Assembly (NCBI GenBank): GCA_032718475.1
Contig: JAUCBJ010001381.1
Location: 1 to 64,000, forward strand
DNA length: 64,000 bases
Direction of reading: 5' to 3'
DNA from: Nemertoderma westbladi
Lineage: Eukaryota > Xenacoelomorpha > Nemertodermatida > Nemertodermatidae
The notes under the pieces are model-generated. The model was not told the DNA's origin. It made no database searches and saw nothing but the letters and a program-made list of their open reading frames with translations. Positions 43,631 through 52,535 of the stretch are shown here, piece after piece (positions within the stretch are counted from its first letter, which is position 1; each line of letters begins with the position of its first letter). The position numbers and the translations under genes are program-made.

Positions 43631-43849
43631 TTATTTACAATCACTACAGTACCATGTTTCTTCCGCAGGTTCATCAATAATACCGACACAATGAAAATGG
43701 AACCAATCAAAACAACGGTCACAACTTATCATTGATGGACCTTCTATAAACCATGGAATGCCACAAATCGGGCAAGGGTAAATTTCTGATTCATCTACAC
43801 CGTGATCGGTTATGGGTTTATGAGTACGATAGTTTAACACTGCGACCAC
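43631..43849 (-). CDS. PHD finger at the 3' end of the gypsy element
   Basis: The frame encodes YPCPICGIPWF, MISCDRCFDWFHFHC and ETWYCSDCK, the full C4HC3 pattern of a PHD zinc finger (C-x2-C, C-x2-C, H-x2-C, W-Y-C-x2-C), ending at a stop after the last cysteine pair. PHD fingers bind histone H3 tails, often methylated lysine 4. It overlaps the last 32 bases of the polyprotein in the +1 frame (SVKLSYS region), so expression would need +1 frameshifting, splicing or re-initiation, unless a one-base indel has separated it from pol. Position after integrase parallels the chromodomain of chromoviruses, so a role in choosing integration sites is a reasonable inference. Confidence 0.8.
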   Translation of the reverse strand: MVAVLNYRTHKPITDHGVDESEIYPCPICGIPWFIEGPSMISCDRCFDWFHFHCVGIIDEPAEETWYCSDCK

Positions 43850-46800
43850 TCACAGGAATATTGGTAGGCAATGACGGTAAGTACGGTCCTACTCTAAGAC
43901 GCACATCATCCCTACTAATAACTCTAGTTTTATTATCACATAAACCATTTATATGCGTAATAGTAACATTCTTATTATCAATGTGGGTAACACGAAAAGG
44001 ACCCACAAACTTTGGTGCCAATTTACGATCAGTACCAGGATTAATGGAATGATTTTTGGCCCAAACAATATCACCCTCTGATATGACCTGATCCTTAACT
44101 TTTCGGTCAAAATTACGTTTCTGAGTAATTTGTGATTTCGCAATACACTTTCTAGCCAAATGCCATACTGATGACATTTGCTCTCCAATTAATTTTGCTC
44201 TTAAATCTGGTGTAAATTTTTCACCTTCAGGTAAAATAAAATTATCTGCTGGGCGCCTGGCCTCAAAACCATGCAAACAATAAAAAGGTGTTTGCCCAGT
44301 GGACGAATGAACAGTTAAATTGTATGCAAATTGCGCAATGGGTAATACTACATCCCAATCCCTTGATTTATGGTCAGTTAGAGAACGCAAAAGTCTAGTC
44401 ATAGTTTGTATCGTCCGCTCAGCCAGCCCATCTGACTGTGGATGGTAAGGTACCGTAAAAACCTTCCTTGTTAAACAACGTTGCGCAATTTCCTCAACCA
44501 GCTTTGATCTGAAATTCGGACCCTGGTCGGATAATAATATTTCAGGCGCTCCATACCGTAGCACAATCCGGTGCATAAACGCATCCGCTGTCGACTTAGC
44601 GCTGCCATCACACAAAGGAACAAACTCTGCATACTTTGTTAGATAGTCTATAAAGATAGCAATGTAGGTATTACAATTATCGGTGGGTACAAAAGCCCCC
44701 ATTAAGTCGACCCCAACCCTTTCAAAGGGTCTCTCCACTTCTATTGATTCCAATTCATGTCTTGTTCGTAGGTTACGAGTAGTAGCACACTTGGAACAAG
44801 ACTTATAATGGTTATTCACCTCACTATACATACCAGGCCAGTAATAAAATTTCAGTAGCGATTCATACACTTTAGAAGTTGCAAAATGACCAGACGAGTT
44901 ATCACCATGGTATGCATGTAAAATATCACCTCGTAAGGATTCTGGAACTACAGTTAACAGTCGAATTTTATGACTATCTTTAGACTTAAATCTATAATAA
45001 AGAACTCCGTTACTAAGTTCATAATTAGTTGCCTCCAAAACAATTCTTCTAGCTGCTTTCAATTGTATTGGTAAAGTACCATCTTCTAAATAATTGATTA
45101 TACACTTGAGTTTATTATCATTTCTTTGTTTTACAGATATATCTACTTTGAATGAATGAACATCAACTTCATCTTCAATAACAATCTCTGATACCTCAAC
45201 TGAAGACACAACTTTATCCAATGGACAGTTACCATTTTCCTTCTCCGAACAACACAAAGGGACTAGTCGACTCAATGCATCTGCATCTCTATTTTTTATT
45301 CCAGGTCTATATCGAATTTCACAGTTGAATTGACTCAACCAAAGTGCCCATCGAGCTAAACGACCCTCCAACTGTTTGGCAGTTAATAAACTGGTAAGTG
45401 CAGAATGATCGGTATAAACTGTAAACTTTCTCCCATATAGGTAAGGTCGAAAATGTTTAATTGCCCACACAACTCCAAGACATTCAAGATCACTTATAGA
45501 ATAATTATGTTCACTCCCTTGTAGAGTACGAGAAGCATAAGCCACAGGTTGTACACGACTACTATCATTAACTTGAGCTAACACAGCTCCCAACCCACTC
45601 CGAGAAGCATCAGTATGTAACAGAAAGTCGGCATTAAAATCCGCATGTGCAAGGCATGGTGGATTTGATAAAGCTTGTTTAATATCGTCCATCGCAGCTT
45701 GTTGCTCCTCTCCCCAAGTAAACCGTATGTTATCCTTCATCAACGATGTCAGTGCTTTCATTCTGTTTGCACAATGTGGTATATAGATTCTATAATAGGA
45801 TGCCAAACCAGTAAACATCCTAATCTCCTTCTTACTTGTTAAAGGTTTAATATTCAACAGCTGACTAACTTTCTCTGGATCTGGGTATCGTCCATTTACA
45901 TCAATAACATGACCCAAATATACTATACTCGGCATTGAAAATTTACATTTTGAAATCTTCAACTTAATTCCAACTTTACCCAAAGCCTCCAAGATTATAT
46001 CTAATCTCTGTATGTGCTCCAATGCACTAAATGCGAACACCAATATATCATCCAGGTAAACTAAACATATGATATATTGCAAACCAGAAAGAGTCATATC
46101 CATCATTCTTTGAAATGTAGGTGGTGCATTACATAGCCCATATGGCATGCGTTTAAACTGATACAATCCCAAATGTGTACCAAATGCAGTTTTACAACGA
46201 TCCTCCGACGCAATCTCAACAGTCCAATAAGCTGAATATGTATCTAATAAAGAACAATATAAACGTTTTGTGTCTGTAGGTTGTGGACCAATACAGTCAA
46301 TTAATTCTTGAATAGATGGCAAAGGATATGCATCTTTATGCGTCACTGCATTTAGTGGTCGAAAATCAATGCAGAACCTCAGCTCACCCCCTTTTTTCAA
46401 GGCAAAGACTGGACGAAATTGCCAAGGACTCTCTGAATGCTCTATGACATCCTTCTCTAGCATAGATTTTACATGTTCTTCAACTACAGGCCACTGCGAC
46501 CTTGGAACCCTATGTCCCCGAACCTTGATTGGACTAGCATCTCCCGTATTTATGTGATGTTGCACCCCTTTCACCAATCCCAAATCTAACTCATGTTGAG
46601 CAAAAACATCGCGGTGTTTATAAAGAACATCAGTTAATTTATCTTTCATTGACTCATCACTGTACTCATCCTCCTCAATATGTAATCGAGATATAAACTC
46701 ACCTCTAGACCAGGTTTTACGAGACTTCTCTCCCACTGGCATAGACATTATATTTTCATCATCTTCTGTAACAGAATAATCAGCTGTATTTTTAATACTT

Positions 46801-48959
46801 AGGCAATCAACTGACCCCAACTTGGTATGTTTATTAATCCTTATAGGAAATTCATTCAGATTCATTACCTGTACGGGAATACGCTGCAGATCATCTGGAT
46901 ATGAAATTGCAGTTGCAGCACAAACTCCATGTCGTTTATTTACATTCACACCTTGAGTAAATAATAATGGTTGTTTATTCGAGATAGGCAATGGTGAACT
47001 GAGCTCCCCTGATATCATCAAACGACTTCGTGGTGGTATAGTTACTATCTCGTTACACCACACAGCAGACACTGATCCATCACCCATTGGTCTCGATATT
47101 GTCTCTGTGGCAACGTCTTGCCCATTAACTATTAATACCATTTCTCCGCAAAAATTCCATTTCAATCCGCACTCAAATGCTCCTAATATATCCAGACCAA
47201 TTAGAAATTCATGACTCGGCTTCCTATTAACTTGTAATTCTACCAAATGTTCTACTCCACCCAAACACATTTTTATTTTTACACAACCCACAATATCTAG
47301 TGGATGCCCAGAAGCTGACTTTGTTTCAAAATATGGTTTCCTCAACTCAAACTTCATTGAACTGCATGATTGTATTTCTTCCAATACATCACTAGAAATT
47401 ATAGATATTTCGCTCCCAGTATCAACAAAAGCTCTCTTAGGAATACCCTCCAAACTCGAAAAAACAAAGCAACGTCTTAAGCATTGACCCTTCAATTGTA
47501 AATTAAATGATTTCTTCTGCTCAATTGTAACTGCAGATGAAGTAATAGGCTCTAGTTTGGATTTAACATCTACCATTTCATCATCCCTATAATCATCTTG
47601 GGTAAGATTTAATTTATCGAAGCCAACTTGAACTAAACTACAACCAGTTTCTTTAGAGGTAGATTCACGACAATTATCATTAGATTTGCTACTATGCTTC
47701 AATTTTTCCTTAAAACAGTCCATCTTTCGGTGCCCCAATTTTCCACAACCATAACACTTTACTGGGTTTCTACAATCTTTGGCCATATGCCCAATTCTAC
47801 TACAATTAAAACAAGTAATCTTCGGTTTTGTTGAACTCGAGTCAGAATAATTACTTGAGATTGGTTTAGAATTGCCCCTAATTGCATTTGTCTCCACTTC
47901 ATTTGTGTTAACAATTGATTTGACAACTGTATTTGAAAGTTCCATATCTAAAGCATAAGCTTTTCGAAATAACTCTTTCCAGGTTGATTGCACATTCAAT
48001 CGTCGCCATCCTCGAAGTCTTCCACTCAACTCACAACGAACATTAGATGCAAAGAAATCCTGCAGTATAGACTCTTCTCCATTCCCATCGAACTGTTCCC
48101 TACGACGGCGAACAGCCATCATGAATCGCTCTACGAATTCCGGCAAAGACTCATTGATCCCTTGTTTACATGTTGCTATATTAGAAGCTGTATTCTCCTT
48201 ATGATCAGATAATAAATCAATAACAGCTTTCTTCAATGACAGATAATCACTTCTGTCATCCTCTTCTAATGTTTCCTCCAACATCGTGTGTAAACGACCA
48301 ACTTTAGCCAGTAAACGATCCCTACGTTCATCCTGTGGAACCCTAGAGTCATCCATAATTCGATCATAATAATCATCAAACCATGTTTGTATAGACATCT
48401 TCTTTGGGTCGAAAGGTGGTATGGTCTCTGATAACTTCGTGCAGCGATGTATCTGGTGAGCACCTGTTCCTCTACTACCCCGGCCACTATCATCACCATG
48501 GTCACGGCGACCACTATTTGGTTCATTTGCAGTGTCTCTTTCATTCGATAGCATATCCTGAAGTTCTCTAAAACGACTATCTTCAGTCACCTTATGACTC
48601 TCCATTAAATTGGAAAAGAACTCATTTTGTTGCATAGCCATTGCTCTAGAATGTTCCTGCATAAATTGGTATTGTCTATCCATCATTGCTGTCGTCTGTT
48701 GTTGCATCAACTCGGCTTGATTCAACATCATTTGTTTAAACATCTCCATCATTCCCCATGTTGATTCACCCTTACCAGAAGCGACACTACCGTCATCTTC
48801 TTTGTTAAGTTGCTGACCATGACCTTGACTTTGACCCTGGCCCTTCTTGGTCGGGTCGTCCTTCTTCGACATTTGTTTGGCAGCTTCAATATCCTTGTGA
48901 TATTGACGACGTACGTCTAGTGGGTTTTGACGAGTTATCCTCTTCTCCAGTTTAAACAA
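43818..48959 (-). CDS. gag-pol: Gypsy Gag-Pol polyprotein (1713 aa), intact
   Basis: Single uninterrupted frame. Gag: a Gln/Met-rich coiled region near residues 60-120, a capsid-like part about 190-330, and two knuckles CFNCSRIGHMAKDC and CYGCGKLGHRKMDC near 381-415. Protease: AFVDTGSEISIIS near 510. RT: LRFCIDFRPLNAVTHKDAYP near 860 and YLDDILVF near 968. RNase H: LLHTDASRSGLGAVLAQ near 1111 and TDHSAL. Integrase: H2C2 (HAYHGDNSSGHF...CSKC) near 1346-1390, then catalytic VGVDLMGAF, LSDQGPNF and HPQSDGLAERT near 1415-1515. All catalytic residues are present. The end overlaps the PHD-finger frame. Confidence 0.95.
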   Translation of the reverse strand: MFKLEKRITRQNPLDVRRQYHKDIEAAKQMSKKDDPTKKGQGQSQGHGQQLNKEDDGSVASGKGESTWGMMEMFKQMMLNQAELMQQQTTAMMDRQYQFMQEHSRAMAMQQNEFFSNLMESHKVTEDSRFRELQDMLSNERDTANEPNSGRRDHGDDSGRGSRGTGAHQIHRCTKLSETIPPFDPKKMSIQTWFDDYYDRIMDDSRVPQDERRDRLLAKVGRLHTMLEETLEEDDRSDYLSLKKAVIDLLSDHKENTASNIATCKQGINESLPEFVERFMMAVRRRREQFDGNGEESILQDFFASNVRCELSGRLRGWRRLNVQSTWKELFRKAYALDMELSNTVVKSIVNTNEVETNAIRGNSKPISSNYSDSSSTKPKITCFNCSRIGHMAKDCRNPVKCYGCGKLGHRKMDCFKEKLKHSSKSNDNCRESTSKETGCSLVQVGFDKLNLTQDDYRDDEMVDVKSKLEPITSSAVTIEQKKSFNLQLKGQCLRRCFVFSSLEGIPKRAFVDTGSEISIISSDVLEEIQSCSSMKFELRKPYFETKSASGHPLDIVGCVKIKMCLGGVEHLVELQVNRKPSHEFLIGLDILGAFECGLKWNFCGEMVLIVNGQDVATETISRPMGDGSVSAVWCNEIVTIPPRSRLMISGELSSPLPISNKQPLLFTQGVNVNKRHGVCAATAISYPDDLQRIPVQVMNLNEFPIRINKHTKLGSVDCLSIKNTADYSVTEDDENIMSMPVGEKSRKTWSRGEFISRLHIEEDEYSDESMKDKLTDVLYKHRDVFAQHELDLGLVKGVQHHINTGDASPIKVRGHRVPRSQWPVVEEHVKSMLEKDVIEHSESPWQFRPVFALKKGGELRFCIDFRPLNAVTHKDAYPLPSIQELIDCIGPQPTDTKRLYCSLLDTYSAYWTVEIASEDRCKTAFGTHLGLYQFKRMPYGLCNAPPTFQRMMDMTLSGLQYIICLVYLDDILVFAFSALEHIQRLDIILEALGKVGIKLKISKCKFSMPSIVYLGHVIDVNGRYPDPEKVSQLLNIKPLTSKKEIRMFTGLASYYRIYIPHCANRMKALTSLMKDNIRFTWGEEQQAAMDDIKQALSNPPCLAHADFNADFLLHTDASRSGLGAVLAQVNDSSRVQPVAYASRTLQGSEHNYSISDLECLGVVWAIKHFRPYLYGRKFTVYTDHSALTSLLTAKQLEGRLARWALWLSQFNCEIRYRPGIKNRDADALSRLVPLCCSEKENGNCPLDKVVSSVEVSEIVIEDEVDVHSFKVDISVKQRNDNKLKCIINYLEDGTLPIQLKAARRIVLEATNYELSNGVLYYRFKSKDSHKIRLLTVVPESLRGDILHAYHGDNSSGHFATSKVYESLLKFYYWPGMYSEVNNHYKSCSKCATTRNLRTRHELESIEVERPFERVGVDLMGAFVPTDNCNTYIAIFIDYLTKYAEFVPLCDGSAKSTADAFMHRIVLRYGAPEILLSDQGPNFRSKLVEEIAQRCLTRKVFTVPYHPQSDGLAERTIQTMTRLLRSLTDHKSRDWDVVLPIAQFAYNLTVHSSTGQTPFYCLHGFEARRPADNFILPEGEKFTPDLRAKLIGEQMSSVWHLARKCIAKSQITQKRNFDRKVKDQVISEGDIVWAKNHSINPGTDRKLAPKFVGPFRVTHIDNKNVTITHINGLCDNKTRVISRDDVRLRVGPYLPSLPTNIPVSGRSVKLSYS

Positions 48960-49049
48960 AAAAACAACAACAACTGAAATGGCTGGCGATCATAAGCCTG
49001 TGAAACTCCAATCCATTAAATTAAACGCTGTTCTCCAGTGGATGCAGTT

Positions 49050-49062
49050 GGTGGGACCTCCA
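49050..49062 (-). other. Gypsy primer-binding site, tRNA-Gln
   Basis: Directly after the 5' LTR on the minus strand stands tggaggtcccacc, complementary to the 3' end of animal tRNA-Gln(UUG), which ends ggtgggacctcca. Confidence 0.75.
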
Positions 49063-49298
49063 TGTGATAAGTTCTTCTTGCCCTCCCCCGGGTTATATCT
49101 GCACCGACCACAATTGATGCTAAACTCCAATATGATATGATAAGAATAACAAACATACATATAATAATTAAGCAACAATAATTTCATTAATCACAGACTT
49201 ATGTCACCATTGTAAATACCGATAGGCTACCAACTAATTAGCATTAGGCCTACATAAATAATTATTGCAGTAATCGGGTATACACTATTCCCCTTACA
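49063..49298 (-). repeat. Gypsy 5' LTR
   Basis: 236 bp, apparently identical to 43139-43374. Confidence 0.9.
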
Positions 49299-49679
49299 AT
49301 CGAATTGACCATGATAATCACCAGAATTGAAACGATTGTTGTCCTCTCTAATTCGTATGAACTTCTCACAACGTCGTATTGTGGAAGAAATTCGCATATC
49401 GTCCTTGGAATTCGTTTCTATATCCGCAGCAATGACGTCAGCCTCGACAATATGAGAATATATTTCCTCGTTGACATCGTTCAACTTCGATTGTTGAACT
49501 CGAAGAGCCTCGATAACATCCCGGATCGTGTCGACATCCGGATCGGTTACAAACTCCCTAGTGGCTGCGTCAACATAGATTAAACCATCGAGTTGAGTCA
49601 TTAGTCGAGACGCTACCGACTTGTGACCTCGTCGCTTATTTTTCAGGTGTCGTAAGGTGTCAGCATCCATGTCCATCAC
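49299..49679 (-). pseudogene. gag: BEL copy A Gag, N-terminal part
   Basis: Starts MMDMDADTLRHLKNKRRG at 49679 and runs to YHGQFD, where the gypsy LTR begins; the protein continues at 43138. A helical N-terminal Gag region. At the codon that is TGA in copy B this copy has CGA (DDMRISS). Confidence 0.8.
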
Positions 49680-49872
49680 GCTATTACGTTGCCGTTAAAT
49701 CGGGATCCGTTGACCCAATACGCAAGCCTGATTGCTGACTACTGGACTAGCAGACAAGTCTGCTACTGCTAGTGCTGCGGTAAAACGATTAGGCTCTACC
49801 GGTATTACCGGTAAGAGTTATTAAATTGTCAGGACGACACTTTCCGGGCGAGTCCCGGGTCACCGCACCAAA
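49680..49872 (-). other. BEL copy A leader with primer-binding site
   Basis: The primer-binding site lies at 49848-49870. On the plus strand it reads gcgagtcccgggtcaccgca followed by cca, matching a tRNA 3' end through the acceptor stem into the T arm. The tRNA species is not identified. A palindromic pair accggtattaccggt lies near 49798-49812. Confidence 0.65.
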
Positions 49873-50140
49873 TGTCCGGAATATTTCGGAATCCCGGACA
49901 TCGAAAATATCACAGACCTAAAGAAAACATGTATTTCTTGCTTGCTAGTATATTACTCAGTTCGTATATATATCAGTATATGATAGGATAACGTACATAC
50001 ATAAACTGATAAATGTCAGATAACACAAAACTAAAACAGTAAAAACTAAAAGCACGGTGTACTCTACTGCCGTACTGCCTGACTGAACTACCAACTGAAA
50101 GCACCCAGCTGATCATCCTAAATACAGTATATTTGGGACA
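49873..50140 (-). repeat. BEL LTR, central, shared by copies A and B
   Basis: 268 bp; serves as 5' LTR of copy A and 3' LTR of copy B. It carries a small insertion (an extra ctgataaatg-type stretch near 50003-50013) absent from the other two. Confidence 0.9.
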
Positions 50141-50263
50141 CACTGGGCCCCAGAGAAAATACATATTTGCACAACAGATACTTAGCTTCATGGATAAGAC
50201 AAAACTAGTAAGACACAAATGTTTACATAGAAATTTGATTAAAAATATCTTTCAAATATAAAT

Positions 50264-51338
50264 TCAATCGCTTTCACCTTCACTTTCACTTTCATAGACT
50301 TGCATAATTTTACGTCTTGCGTCAATAGCAGCTTTACGTTTCGGTCGAACTACATCAGCTGTTTCAACAGTAGTTTCGGTCGAAGTCAATGTGGGTGTAG
50401 GGTCATGAACATCAGGGCACTCCAAGGGATAAAGACGCTTGATTGGCCTTACACAACTACCATTCTTAGTCCTTAATGTCACTGATCGTACATGACCATC
50501 TATACCTTTATGTAACTCGATGACCTTTCCTAATGACCACTGCATACGAGGTATCTTGTCACCAATCAATACAACATCGCCGATATTTGGAGATCATATA
50601 ATTTCCTTGGCTGTACCCCGATGAAACTCGCGTAATGTTGACAAATAATCCTTATTCCACAGACACCATGCTCGATTAAGAATGTTCTCAAGATATTGAT
50701 GGCGTTCGATTAGCCCCTCTCGAATTCCGAACGGAGGATCATTATTCAGATTGTTACTCTCTTCAATATCGACAGGATATCCTGAGATGCGATGTCCGAT
50801 GAGTAGCATAGAGGGTGTTAAGGGTTCTACTTCTCCAACGTTAGAACTAACATAGGTTAATGGCCGGTCGTTCATCATTGCTTCAACCTCTGTTACAATG
50901 TTCTGCAGAGCCTCGAAATCGATAATGCGACGTCCTAATGCCCTCTTCAAAATACTTTTCCTTATTCCGATCAATCGCTCGTAGAGCCCTCCAAACCAAG
51001 GAGAATACGGAGGGATGAATTCCCAAGAACAACGTTGTGATAAGAGGTAACTCTGAACTGATGAGTCACCTTGTAAGTCTCGTAAATCTAGGTCAGCACC
51101 AATGAATGTGGTTGAATTGTCACTTATAAAACGCGACGGACATCCTCTACGCGCTATAAATCTACGTAGCGCACATAAGAAAGTTTTGACTGAATTGTCC
51201 CGTACGACTTCCCAATGGACAGCCCTAGATAAGCGCACGTAAAAAGAACAAGGTATGCCTTAACAATTTCGTTGCATTCTTCCACTTGTAAAGCGCCTGT
51301 ATAATCAACACCAGTTGTGTTGAAGGGCCGAGACACCT
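50264..51338 (-). pseudogene. pol: BEL copy B integrase, broken
   Basis: Same domains as copy A (GVDYTGAL, ISDNSTTF, GGLYERLIG, C-terminal domain). A one-base deletion near 51231 (cctagataagcg against cctagatgaagcg in copy A) changes frame between LFTCA and SRAVHWE. The TGA before SPNIGDVV is shared with copy A. The zinc-binding N-terminus is missing because the segment is replaced at 51339. Confidence 0.85.
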
Positions 51339-52535
51339 TGTAAAAGCCTTTGCTGAATTGCCCCGTTATTTTTATTATTTTTACATTAAAATACTCTGTA
51401 GTTGATTTAATAGGTGTAAGAGACCGTATTATTGCTGTATCGGTGTTTTTTAGAGGATCTAAGAGCTATTTCCTCCGTATGTGTACTGTGGAAGGCATAG
51501 TTGATGATTCTATGGCAATTCCGTGACGCAAAAGGGGATAGATACTCTTGAACAGTAGTTACTATGACGACGGTTAACAGCTGATATTCATACGTGTCGA
51601 TTTTCTTTGTTCTACGGCATCTCTTAGTTCAGTCAGCCAATCAGAGCATTTTTATGGCTCTTGTACAGAAATTTCCTAGAAATCACGCAATGCATTATGG
51701 GCAGTGTTTACATTCTGTCCTGAGCCAGGAAAGAACGGCTTTGGAATATTTTGTGCTTTTCTGCTTTTAGCCTAACACTAGTAGGCTTAATTATAAGGAC
51801 ATATATCCGTTATCTTAATATCTCACTGGTTATCTCACTGCATTTATCATATCAACCAACCAAACATACATATCTTACTTAACATTACTGCTTTGCTGTC
51901 GGTTATTCATTATATTTGTTGATGAATTATTATATTTGGAATAACGATAAATAACCCCGAAAACCCAATATTCTTGATATACAGAAGGTAAGAGAGACAG
52001 GTTACATATAACGATTGTGACTTATGTTAAAGTGGTTTGAAGTGAATCTAATGTTATTTGATAGACCCTACATGAGTCGGTCTGTGTTCCTTTTATATGT
52101 GACTAAAATCAGTGAAGATCGGCAGATTAGTGTGCAGTATTGTGCAGCGTTGTGTATGAGCGAGACTGATAACGAAGCATTTCCTAAAGAATGCGCCATA
52201 TATGTGAATTGTAACTAAGCCATATCGTTGTGAGTAGTTTAAGTCATAACTCTGTTTATATAGATAGAGCGCCACGTCCTAAAGGAACTGTTAATATTCC
52301 CCGAAGGTGAATAATATTGTCAGAGATTATATAATACTGTCCGTCGAATAATACATTAGGCTTACATAGCAATAAGATTAAGCTGTCGAAGTCAATCTCC
52401 CGGGTATATCCAGCGGGTGAATGATCGCGCACAGATTGGTTTCAACTAGTGTAGTGAATCAAATACTTGTCAGAGGCTAAAAGCGATTTATTATCTAGAA
52501 GACATCCTAATTTGGCGGGTTAAACTGCCAAAGGT
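51339..52535 (+). mobile_element. LTR of the giant-element family replacing part of BEL copy B
   Basis: On the plus strand it starts tgtaaaagcctttgctg and ends ctgccaaaggt, colinear with the giant element's LTR read on its coding strand, but clearly diverged and lacking the last 16 or so bases (ctgaaagcgcgaaca). Compared with copy A, BEL bases equivalent to 38971-40194 are absent and these 1197 bases stand in their place, with no target duplication. Confidence 0.8.

Larger units (their letters stand above)
43139..49298 (-). mobile_element. Intact Ty3/gypsy retrotransposon inserted in BEL copy A
   Basis: Two 236-bp LTRs (43139-43374 and 49063-49298) look identical by eye, with TG...CA ends and ATCG on both sides (43135-43138, 49299-49302). 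BEL copy B has the empty site catatcatcgaattgacc with a single ATCG (about 55452-55468), proving the insertion and its duplication. A 1713-codon polyprotein is uninterrupted. Identical LTRs and an open pol indicate a very recent, possibly still active, insertion. Confidence 0.95.
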
